This document shows positions 25,079 to 32,534 of a stretch of 64,000 bases of DNA, one piece after another (position 1 is the stretch's first letter; each line of letters opens with the position of its first letter). The translations under genes were made by a program, and so were the position numbers. Under the pieces are notes generated by a model. The model saw only the letters and a program-made list of their open reading frames with translations, was not told the origin of the DNA and searched no databases. The stretch is from Maridesulfovibrio sp050916235. GTDB lineage: Bacteria > Desulfobacterota > Desulfovibrionia > Desulfovibrionales > Desulfovibrionaceae. Location: the NCBI RefSeq assembly GCF_050916235.1, contig NZ_CP104854.1:1488001-1552000 (forward strand), read 5' to 3'.

Positions 25079-26050
25079 TTACCTGCAGGTCACTCCGGCA
25101 AATGCAAATGTGTGCTTGCCCTCTTTCTTAGCCTCGAACATGGCACAATCAGCAGCCTGAAGAATTCGTTCCGGGTCATCTCCGTCATCAGGGAAAATGC
25201 TTATGCCTATGCTCACTCCCACGGAAACGCTTTCACCGAAACATGTTATCGGCCGTTCCAGTTTTTCTATCAAGTCTGCAGCAAGCCCGGCACAGTATTC
25301 ACGGTTTCCGGAACTGCGCAGCAGAACTACAAACTCATCGCCACCGATCCTGCTCACGGAATCGGCATCTCTGCGGACCAGATCAACCATGCGCTTTGCC
25401 GTATCGCGCAGCACAGTATCGCCGCCCGCATGTCCGACACTGTCATTGACCTCCTTGAATCCGTCGAGATCAATATACATCACCGCAAAGGCATCCTTAC
25501 CGCGCCTAGCCTGTGCAACAGCCTGTTCCAGTCGGTCCATGAACAAGGCCCTGTTGGGAAGTCCTGTAAGCGGATCATGATAGGCAAGGTGACTCATCCG
25601 CTCATAATTTGTCATATCAAGGATGACGCCTATCACCTTGCGACTATCCCCGATCAGCATGGACCGGCCGTGGACCTCGACAATATTGCGTGACCCGTCC
25701 TTGCGTAATCCGGTAAACGTATATCGCATCTCGTCACGCTTGCCGGACTGCCTTTTCTGAACGTTACCGGAAACCAGATCCCTGCATTCCGGGGCAACCA
25801 GCTCTGTTATGGGGAACCTGCCGACGATCTCTGCTGGAGAATCATAGCCGAATATTAGTGCGAAGGACTTGTTCACGTACGAAAACCGGCCGTCTTCGAT
25901 CACATAAATCCCTACCAGAGACTGGTCCAGCAACCCGTTAAGAAAATCAACCGCATTTGAATTTCTGGACAATTCCAGCCTACAGGCTTCCAGTTCATCT
26001 TCCAGTCTCTTCTGTTTTTCTTCGGGATTATTGTTCTGTAGTTCATCCAT
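25079..26050 (-). CDS. PAS-GGDEF diguanylate cyclase
   Basis: This protein of about 323 residues would make cyclic-di-GMP in the cytoplasm. A short coiled coil (PEEKQKRLEDELEACRLELS) leads into a PAS domain (VDFLNGLLDQSLVGIYVIED to GVILDMTNYERM), then a GGDEF domain with HDPLTGLPNRALF, DLDGFKEVNDSVGHAGGD and the active-site RIGGDEFVVLL. An RxxD product-inhibition site (RDAD) lies five residues before GGDEF. The start is uncertain: ATG at 26050 lacks a good ribosome site and a TTG at 26089 would add 13 basic residues. No transmembrane segment is seen. Confidence 0.88.
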   Translation of the reverse strand: MDELQNNNPEEKQKRLEDELEACRLELSRNSNAVDFLNGLLDQSLVGIYVIEDGRFSYVNKSFALIFGYDSPAEIVGRFPITELVAPECRDLVSGNVQKRQSGKRDEMRYTFTGLRKDGSRNIVEVHGRSMLIGDSRKVIGVILDMTNYERMSHLAYHDPLTGLPNRALFMDRLEQAVAQARRGKDAFAVMYIDLDGFKEVNDSVGHAGGDTVLRDTAKRMVDLVRRDADSVSRIGGDEFVVLLRSSGNREYCAGLAADLIEKLERPITCFGESVSVGVSIGISIFPDDGDDPERILQAADCAMFEAKKEGKHTFAFAGVTCR

Positions 26051-26296
26051 ATGAGTAATGTTTCGAAGTTTCCTTTTTTTTACTTTCAATCAACACTTCT
26101 ACTGACCATTAATCACAGATAACACTTTTTGGCCTGATCTTCCACAGAAAGAACGAAAAGGACTTTGCTGTTCACCCCCGTACATGGCAGATACAGATGG
26201 ACAGAAGGTTATGAAAAACAATCCGTTGCTCATATAACTATGGCAAAACTCCATAAAAGTGATTACTGTTGCTTTTAAATTCCATGGAGAGACCTT

Positions 26297-27154
26297 ATGA
26301 GAAAAAACATTATAATTTCATCACTATGTACTGTTTTTTTACTTACCACAGCCTCATTTTCCCTCGCCCGGGAAGTATCGAAAGCTCTCCAATGCCCTCC
26401 GGGATGGACCGAAAAAGAAAACAACCCAGACGAACATCTTCTGAAAAAATGTATCTCCCCGGCTCACGATGCTTTTGTCGAACTATACCGGTATCCTGAA
26501 ATGGGACTCTCCGTTAAGCAGATACTTGACGGCTGGACCGCTGAAATGTCCCGCAAGGGAATGCCCCTGCAGAATATGGTTTCCGAATCAGAGGACGAAG
26601 TCTCCGGAAGCCCGGCCCTGACCAGAACCTACGAAGGCTCCACAGGCTCCGGAACACAGTTCAGCTCGATCATAACCTGCTCCGGTTACAAGGATAAAAA
26701 CTACATTCTGCTCGGGATGAACCTGACCGGTCATCAGGTCCAGCAGCAGGAAGTAATGCACACCATGTCCGTATGGAGATTTCCCGGTCAGGCGGAGTCA
26801 GACGCGACAGACTCCGGCGACAGCGGCAGCTTCAAAAACATTGGTGCATGCTGGGCCTGGGGACACTGGAAGGATGCCGCAGGCAACTCCATCCTGATCC
26901 TTCCTGACGGAAGAATCGTCTTTAACGGCAGCCTTGAAAAAAGGTGGAGACAGCAGAACGAGGATTCGATTGTAGTGGAACTTTCGCCTGAGCTGGGCGG
27001 AGGCACAGCAGTATGGAGCCATCCGGAAGGCAGAAATGATGCAATTATCCGCACCGTTCAACTTAATGAACAGCCGGATATAAAACCCATTCTGTTGCGC
27101 GCAGCATGGCAGTACAAGTACAAGGGAGAGTCATTCAGGGCCTGTCAGCACTAG
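26297..27154 (+). CDS. Exported hypothetical protein
   Basis: This 285-residue protein has a clear signal peptide, MRKNIIISSLCTVFLLTTAS with cleavage after SLA. I recognise no family. The mature chain has cysteines at LQCPPGW, KKCISP, ITCSG, GACWAWG and RACQH, an even number compatible with disulfides or a sixth one free. The second half (ACWAWGHWKDAAGNSILILPDGRIVFNG) looks like beta strands of a lipocalin-like or DUF-type domain. The ATG follows GGAGAG. It lies between the GGDEF gene and nifA, convergent with nifA, sharing the hairpin at 27280. A link to nitrogen fixation is not supported. Confidence 0.75.
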   Translation: MRKNIIISSLCTVFLLTTASFSLAREVSKALQCPPGWTEKENNPDEHLLKKCISPAHDAFVELYRYPEMGLSVKQILDGWTAEMSRKGMPLQNMVSESEDEVSGSPALTRTYEGSTGSGTQFSSIITCSGYKDKNYILLGMNLTGHQVQQQEVMHTMSVWRFPGQAESDATDSGDSGSFKNIGACWAWGHWKDAAGNSILILPDGRIVFNGSLEKRWRQQNEDSIVVELSPELGGGTAVWSHPEGRNDAIIRTVQLNEQPDIKPILLRAAWQYKYKGESFRACQH

Positions 27155-27279
27155 CCATCAGCCTCGAACCGATAAAAAACAGGCACAGTTAAGCGGCAAT
27201 TCACCCCGAGAGAATTTAACACCGGCCATGGACTTTCCTGTCAGAGCAAAAACACTATTCATTTCATCTTACAAAAAAC

Positions 27280-27309
27280 AAGAATCCCCGCACCACGCGG
27301 GGATTCTTT
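27280..27309. terminator. Bidirectional terminator between the exported protein and nifA
   Basis: AAGAATCCCCGC pairs perfectly with GCGGGGATTCTT around a five-base loop, with TTATT on one side and a long A run on the other. Confidence 0.9.
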
Positions 27310-27357
27310 ATTCGCTGCAATCCCGATGATCGCAGCTCAAGCCAGTCAGGAAATCTG

Positions 27358-28950
27358 TTAATCTCTTTTCATGCGCCTCAACCGAGCCCGTCCTTCAGCA
27401 ATCATGGACTCCAGCCCGTATCTTTTTACACGGTAGCCCATCTGGCGGGCAGACAGACCGAGACTTTCCGCAGCCTTGTACTGGATCCATCCGCTACGCT
27501 CCAGAGCCGCGACAACCTCATTTCGTTCAACCTCCTTGAGGGAGGAACAATGCGGAGGAGCATCTCGCGAGGGACTGGAACTATCCGCAGCCACGGCAGC
27601 AGACGAACCATTCTGGCTCGGAGCCAGATAGGATTTGAGAAATTCCAGGGTGATATATTCCGAATCGGACATGATCACCAGTCTCTCAATAAGGTTCTGC
27701 ATCTCGCGGACGTTTCCCGGCCAGTCGTAAAGAAGCAGCGCATCAAGGGCTGCCGGGGTAAAGAACATCTGACGTCCGTAATCCTCGGACATCTTCTGCA
27801 GGAAGTGATTCAGGAGTCCGGTTATATCTTCCTTGCGGTCACGCAGCGCCGGAACGGTTATGGGAAATATGTTCAGGCGGTAATAAAGGTCAAGCCGGAA
27901 CTCGCTCCGCTCAACCAGCTCGCCGAGATCACGGTTGGTTGCTGCAAGGATGCGTACATCTATGTTGCGGGTCCGGTTGGAGCCCAGCCGCTCAAATTCC
28001 TTCTCCTGCAGAACCCTGAGCAGCTTGGACTGCAGGTTCATGGGGAATTCGCCGATTTCGTCAAGAAAGATTGTCCCGCCGTCAGCCTCCTCAAAACGGC
28101 CCTGCCGGGTTGAATTGGCTCCGGTAAAAGCACCTTTCTCGTAACCGAACAACTCCGATTCAAGCAGGTTCTCCGGAATGGATGCACAGTTGACCTTGAT
28201 GAAAGGATGCCCTGCGCGAGGAGAAAGTTCATGGATAATGCGGGCTATCAAGGTCTTTCCGACCCCTGATTCGCCCAGCAGAAGAACCGTGGCCTTGGTG
28301 GGGGCAACCTTCTCAAGCTGCCTCTGGACCTCAACCATGGCAGAACTCTGCCCGACAATGAACAGCCCCTTGCTCTTTTTGGAAATCTGGTACTTGAGCG
28401 AAGTGTTTTCCCGCTTAAGCACCGCCTCGCGCTCCATGATCTTTTCATTAAGACTTATGAACTGGCCGATCAGGGTTGCTACAATCTTCAGGAAGTCAAT
28501 GTCCTCTTCAGGACCGACGTCATCGCCGAAAATGCGGTCCACATTGAGCACGCCGATAGACTCGCCATGCAGGATGATGGGGACACCGATAAACGAAATT
28601 CGGCAGCGCTGGATCTTACGAGATCCTGTTTTGTCCAAAAAGAGCGGTTCCTTGCTAATGTCGGGGACATAATAGGGCCGACCGGTCTGGAAAATACGCC
28701 CGGTAACACCCTCATCATGCCTGTAGACGCCTCTCTGCTTTTCTTCAAGCGTGAGACCGTAGGAGGCATTGATTGAGAGCTGTCCTGTCTCCGGATCATA
28801 AAGCGTTACCGTAGCCCTCTGCATGCTGAGATTCTCTGAAAGAATACTGAGCACACCATCTAGGGCTGATTCAAGGTCAAGCGCCTGCTCAATGGCCTGA
28901 CAGATGGCCAGCAGCGCGGAAAGCTTTAATCCGTGCAGTGATGGGTACAT
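27358..28950 (-). CDS. nifA: Nif-specific sigma-54 activator NifA
   Basis: NifA activates sigma-54 promoters of nif genes. The 530-residue protein has an N-terminal GAF domain (about residues 25-165), a central AAA+ domain with Walker A GESGVGKT at 226-233, the sigma-54-contacting GAFTGA at 273-278 and GGTIFLDEIGE Walker B, then a Fis-type helix-turn-helix (YKAAESLGLSARQMGYRVKRY). The linker between AAA+ and HTH has only one Cys (PPHCSS), so the four-cysteine oxygen-sensing motif of rhizobial NifA is absent. No nifL is seen. Target promoters are the sites at 13113 and 12897. It lies beyond the nif cluster in opposite orientation. Confidence 0.93.
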   Translation of the reverse strand: MYPSLHGLKLSALLAICQAIEQALDLESALDGVLSILSENLSMQRATVTLYDPETGQLSINASYGLTLEEKQRGVYRHDEGVTGRIFQTGRPYYVPDISKEPLFLDKTGSRKIQRCRISFIGVPIILHGESIGVLNVDRIFGDDVGPEEDIDFLKIVATLIGQFISLNEKIMEREAVLKRENTSLKYQISKKSKGLFIVGQSSAMVEVQRQLEKVAPTKATVLLLGESGVGKTLIARIIHELSPRAGHPFIKVNCASIPENLLESELFGYEKGAFTGANSTRQGRFEEADGGTIFLDEIGEFPMNLQSKLLRVLQEKEFERLGSNRTRNIDVRILAATNRDLGELVERSEFRLDLYYRLNIFPITVPALRDRKEDITGLLNHFLQKMSEDYGRQMFFTPAALDALLLYDWPGNVREMQNLIERLVIMSDSEYITLEFLKSYLAPSQNGSSAAVAADSSSPSRDAPPHCSSLKEVERNEVVAALERSGWIQYKAAESLGLSARQMGYRVKRYGLESMIAEGRARLRRMKRD

Positions 28951-28960
28951 ACCCTACACA

Positions 28961-28976
28961 AGCAAAGGCAATGCCA
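28961..28976 (-). promoter_or_regulatory. Sigma-54 promoter directly upstream of nifA
   Basis: Read leftward, TGGCATT-GCCT-TTGCT fits the RpoN consensus with exact spacing. Counting 12 bases from the GC doublet puts the start at about 28950, the first base of the annotated ATG, so the message may be leaderless or translation may start further in. Confidence 0.65.
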
Positions 28977-29312
28977 CTTTTTAAAAAACAGTATTTACCA
29001 ATAAAAACAGCATGTTGACTTTTCACTCACAAACACATACTTTACACAAATGTAATCAAACACCCAAGACTATACATATTTGCAAATCATTTTTACTAAA
29101 ATTTGTAAATTATCCCTCGCCCAAATCGACCACAACGTATCTAAAAACATGTTCGGGGCATGAAAAAAAAGATTTCGATCCGTGCACACCTCCCTTCAAG
29201 CGCAAAAGCACTGCTACCGAAACCGCATCAGGATTCGCCTGCCGCAACTTCAGCCTCTTTTTCCTAACATGCCAGTAACAGCCATACAAACATGAAGACA
29301 GCGTAGACAAAA
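28977..29312. other. A/T-rich spacer upstream of nifA, no gene seen
   Basis: This stretch is A/T-rich near nifA and holds a few short frames (for example 29012-29278) with neither ribosome sites nor recognisable sequence. It may contain activator sites for the nifA promoter, but none stands out. Confidence 0.5.
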
Positions 29313-29337
29313 AAGCGGAACCACCAGGGTTCCGCTT
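29313..29337 (-). terminator. Terminator after the FmdE-MoeA fusion gene
   Basis: AAGCGGAACC pairs perfectly with GGTTCCGCTT around a five-base loop. Read leftward it is followed by TTTTG. Confidence 0.85.
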
Positions 29338-29375
29338 AAAAAGCTATCCAATGATCATCTGCTGCCTTGCACGGC

Positions 29376-30995
29376 CTACTTTCCAAACGGACATTTCGGG
29401 AAAGTGCATGACCGGCAATTCAGACAGAGCCCGCCCTCGGCCATGCGGGCAAGATCCTTGCGAACAATGCTCTGTCCGGCAAGCACCCTCGGCAGCAGCA
29501 GGTCAAAACTGGTGGTCTTGTAGAACAGGGCACAGGCTGGAACCCCCAGAACGTCGGCATTGCCGATCTTCCCGATCAGGAGCATGGTTCCCGGCAGTGC
29601 GGGAACTCCGAACAGAGCATCCCGCAATCCGGCATCAAGCAATCCGGCTCGGGTGGCATCATCCGGGTCAACGGAAAGTCCGGCAGTGGTCACAATCAGG
29701 TCGGCCCCATTGTCCAGCAACCTGCGCACTCCGTCTGCAATGGCCTCCCGGTCATCCGGGACAATTGTGCTTCCGACGACTTCGCAATCCATCCGTTCCA
29801 CCTTGCCGCTGATGATGGGTACGAACTTATCCTCGATAAGCCCCTGAAAAACTTCCGTTCCAGTCACAAGAATACCTACGCGGGCCTTACGCAACGGGAG
29901 AACATTCAGCAGCGGTCCCTCGTCCAGCACATTAAGCGCATTACGGAACACCTCCCCTGAAAGATGCAGGGGAATGGCCCTTGTGCCGGCCACAGGCTTG
30001 CCATCGTCCACAAGAATGTCACCCTGCCTGGTTGCACACATGACGTCAGGCAACAGATTAAAACGCTCAAGAATCACGCGGTTGACGGTAAAGAGTCCCT
30101 TGGCTGCAGCGCAAAAACTGACCTTGCCTTCCTCCGGCGGAGTTTTAAAGACTATCCCCTCCCCGGCCATCCGTTCGGCAAAAGCTAGAGCCGCATCGTT
30201 CTCATGAACCAGTCCGTCGGAAGAAATATCACTCTGAACAAAAACCCTGTTGCGCCCCATTTGCTGCAGACGGCAGACATCTCCTGCAGTAAGCTCCTGC
30301 CCGGCCTTGAATTCCGGTCCCTTGGACACACCCGGCTCAATTCTGGTCATGTCGTGCAGTGCGGTGCGCCCTACGGCATCTTCAACATCCACGGCAACAA
30401 GGCAATTTTCACGGTGAACCTCACGCGACCCGCCAACGTAAGGGACTTCCCCCTGACAACCGCGGCAGAGCGCCCCGTCACTGACCGGATAAGCCTCCCT
30501 GCAGGAAGGGCAGATTCCGATTGCACGCATGTGCTTATGTCCCAGAAAATCCGATGCAACCTGTACCGGAGCGACGGAACAGAAAGATGGTCCGGCCATG
30601 CGTATTTCAGCGAATAGCTTTTCAGTGTTCTGTTCTTTCTTGGGCTTAAGCTTCAGGAACCACGCTTCAATCTCAGGCCATTTCTTCAATTTTTCAGTAT
30701 CAATATGAATACGGACCCCTTCACCGGTGTACTTGTCATAAAGGGAAAGAGCATACCGCCCGAGCTTCAGGACCTTCATCCAGCCATTGCCGTAGGAACA
30801 GAGAGTCAGCAGCTGAACCGCGTCCGGCAGACATTTCCCTGTTTCCACAACGGCATCAAAAAGAGTCTCTGCCGGAAGATGCCTTCTGGCCTCCTCCACC
30901 ATATAACCGCCGATGAGCAATCCCGGTGCCGGATACCCATGAAACCTGCGGGCAACTTCCTTGAACTCTTCAAATGTATGCGGTCCTATATTCAT
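29376..30995 (-). CDS. FmdE-zinc ribbon-MoCF (MoeA-like) fusion protein
   Basis: This 539-residue protein joins an N-terminal FmdE domain (residues about 10-115; GYPAPGLLIGGYMVEEA, ETGKCLPDAVQLLT), a two-CxxC zinc ribbon (CPSCREAYPVSDGALCRGC, near residues 170-190), and a C-terminal molybdopterin-binding MoCF domain related to MoeA/MogA (VGILVTGTEVFQGLI, VTTAGLSVDPDD, VLGVPACALF). It ends in a Cys-rich tail, CLNCRSCTFPKCPFG. FmdE was first seen in formylmethanofuran dehydrogenase operons and is tied to molybdenum or tungsten enzymes. A role in handling pterin or metal for a Mo/W oxidoreductase is inferred. The Mo reductase locus begins less than 1 kb away. Confidence 0.85.
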   Translation of the reverse strand: MNIGPHTFEEFKEVARRFHGYPAPGLLIGGYMVEEARRHLPAETLFDAVVETGKCLPDAVQLLTLCSYGNGWMKVLKLGRYALSLYDKYTGEGVRIHIDTEKLKKWPEIEAWFLKLKPKKEQNTEKLFAEIRMAGPSFCSVAPVQVASDFLGHKHMRAIGICPSCREAYPVSDGALCRGCQGEVPYVGGSREVHRENCLVAVDVEDAVGRTALHDMTRIEPGVSKGPEFKAGQELTAGDVCRLQQMGRNRVFVQSDISSDGLVHENDAALAFAERMAGEGIVFKTPPEEGKVSFCAAAKGLFTVNRVILERFNLLPDVMCATRQGDILVDDGKPVAGTRAIPLHLSGEVFRNALNVLDEGPLLNVLPLRKARVGILVTGTEVFQGLIEDKFVPIISGKVERMDCEVVGSTIVPDDREAIADGVRRLLDNGADLIVTTAGLSVDPDDATRAGLLDAGLRDALFGVPALPGTMLLIGKIGNADVLGVPACALFYKTTSFDLLLPRVLAGQSIVRKDLARMAEGGLCLNCRSCTFPKCPFGK

Positions 30996-31101
30996 GAATT
31001 ACTGCTGTCCTTACATTTTGGTATAAATCGCTGAACTGTGCGGCAATGCCGGTACAACCTTTGATGAGATCATCAATTCAGGTAAACATTACAGACAAAG
31101 A

Positions 31102-31359
31102 CTAGCCGTGACTTTCCCTGATGCCTTTGGATTCCTTGAATGCTTCCCACTCATCATGGTCAATCGAACCGCTCTTGTCCGCATCGGCAGCCCCAAAAGC
31201 CTGCCCAGACTCGGGAAGTGCAGCAGAAAACTCTTCCTTGCTGACAGCATCGTCGCCGTTACGGTCCATGCTGTAAAAACAACGGTTGTAGTTGTCTTCT
31301 GCCAGAGCCGCAGAAGCCAGAACAACGACCATCAACACTGCAAATACTATTTTTTTCAT
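31102..31359 (-). CDS. Exported EF-hand protein
   Basis: This 85-residue protein has a signal peptide (MKKIVFAVLMVVVLASAALA) and a mature chain of about 65 residues with two EF-hand loops: DRNGDDAVSKEEF and DADKSGSIDHDEW. Both keep the acidic and glycine positions needed for calcium binding, although the second ends in Glu-Trp after a shortened helix. A periplasmic calcium-binding role follows. The ATG at 31359 is chosen because GGAGG lies nine bases upstream; the ATG at 31365 is too close to it. The start is upstream of no obvious partner. Confidence 0.82.
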   Translation of the reverse strand: MKKIVFAVLMVVVLASAALAEDNYNRCFYSMDRNGDDAVSKEEFSAALPESGQAFGAADADKSGSIDHDEWEAFKESKGIRESHG

Positions 31360-31542
31360 CCTCATTTACCTCCGGTAATTACTTCATTTCCGCTATCAAC
31401 CCATGTTCCGGACCTGCTCCGCGAGGAGCATCAACCGCCTGACGGATTCTGACCGGACATTGGGCTGTATCGGAACAGAAACGTTATTCCTCATCACCGC
31501 TCAATGAACTCTGATCAGTACCCCGGATTGCTGCTGCCCAAC

Positions 31543-31830
31543 TTAATCCATGTAATTGGTCAGCACTTTCACAAACTTATCCATGGCCTCAACCGGATCC
31601 TCGCTTTTCTCCACGGATTCGGCGTAGCACTTGAGCAGATACCTTTTCATTATCAGCTTGCTTGACGATTTAAGGGCAGATCTTGCTGCCTTCACCTGAG
31701 TCAGAATGTCTCCGCACTCCTTGCCGTCCTCAATCATTCCCTGAATACCCCTGATCTGCCCCTCAATACGCTTCATGCGCTTGAGTACTTCCTCTTTGAT
31801 TTTTTCCTGCTCCGCACATGCATTGGGCAT
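31543..31830 (-). CDS. CsoR/FrmR-family repressor with a C-Tyr-C site (CstR-like)
   Basis: This 95-residue protein is an all-helical DUF156 repressor: RMKRIEGQIRGIQGMIEDGKEC is the family hallmark. In copper-sensing CsoR the ligands are Cys, His (25 residues on) and Cys (4 more). Here the spacing is the same but the residues are Cys39, Tyr64 and Cys68, so the copper site is broken while the two thiols remain. That is the signature expected of CstR-like persulfide sensors, though formaldehyde or other thiol sensing is possible. AAGGAGG precedes the ATG. It is divergent from the TorD gene and near a rhodanese-rich operon whose promoter carries a matching palindrome (39008-39036). Confidence 0.85.
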   Translation of the reverse strand: MPNACAEQEKIKEEVLKRMKRIEGQIRGIQGMIEDGKECGDILTQVKAARSALKSSSKLIMKRYLLKCYAESVEKSEDPVEAMDKFVKVLTNYMD

Positions 31831-31883
31831 ACAAATCCTCCTTAATCATTGTACCTACATGAAATTTTTAGTATATTTTGCCC

Positions 31884-32534
31884 ATGACAGATAAACATAA
31901 CAATTCCGCAAAGGGAGCTGAAAACGAATCCGCCAGGATTTGCCTGCTCAACTGTATTGAGCTGTGCACCATCATTTTCCGGGGCATCCGGAACACAGAA
32001 TGTTCAACAATTCTGGAAGATGCACTGCCCGCACTGGCTACACTTTCAGCGGAGTCACTGCAATCCCTTTCAGTTCCTGTTTCAGCTCTGGCCGGGTCCT
32101 GCCCTGCGGAGACGGACAACTTCTGCTCCCAGCTTGAAACGGAATATGTAAGACTGTTCATAAACAGCCGGGAAGGAGTTGTCGCTCCCCTTTACGAATC
32201 CTGCTACGGTCCCGGTTTCGCCCGGACCATGGGGGAACCGGCCCTTGCCATGCGCCGTCTCCTTGAGGAAGCCGGGCTCACACCTTCCGGAAACATGGAT
32301 TCGGAACCGCCGGACCATCTGTGTATAGAGCTTGAATACCTGTACGTGCATCTCGTTCAGGGCTGGGGCAGCTCCGATGAAGAGAGTCTCCGGTCCGCCC
32401 GTGCATTTGCAGGAGAAATGCTTGTCTGGACCGGGAAATTCCGGGACAAGCTAGCCTCCGGGGGAGCCATGAAATTTTACGTGCAGGCTGCAGCCCTGCT
32501 GGTCGCGGTTCTTGAGGAGGTCACTTCTTCCTGA
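31884..32534 (+). CDS. TorD/NarJ-family chaperone for a Mo oxidoreductase
   Basis: This 216-residue protein fits the TorD/DmsD/NarJ family of cytoplasmic chaperones, which hold molybdoenzyme subunits before Tat export. The family block EPPDHLCIELEYLYVHL lies near residue 140, preceded by EYVRLFINSREGVVAPLYESCYG. The likely client is the Tat-signal Mo reductase at 36312-38510. The ATG at 31884 is chosen over an upstream TTG; neither has a clear Shine-Dalgarno. Its last 14 bases overlap the end of the oppositely oriented rhodanese gene. It is divergent from the CsoR-family repressor. Confidence 0.85.
   Translation: MTDKHNNSAKGAENESARICLLNCIELCTIIFRGIRNTECSTILEDALPALATLSAESLQSLSVPVSALAGSCPAETDNFCSQLETEYVRLFINSREGVVAPLYESCYGPGFARTMGEPALAMRRLLEEAGLTPSGNMDSEPPDHLCIELEYLYVHLVQGWGSSDEESLRSARAFAGEMLVWTGKFRDKLASGGAMKFYVQAAALLVAVLEEVTSS

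Noticed and set aside
29012..29310. Short frames upstream of nifA
   Set aside because: A/T-rich spacer with no ribosome sites; opposite-strand frames overlap each other.
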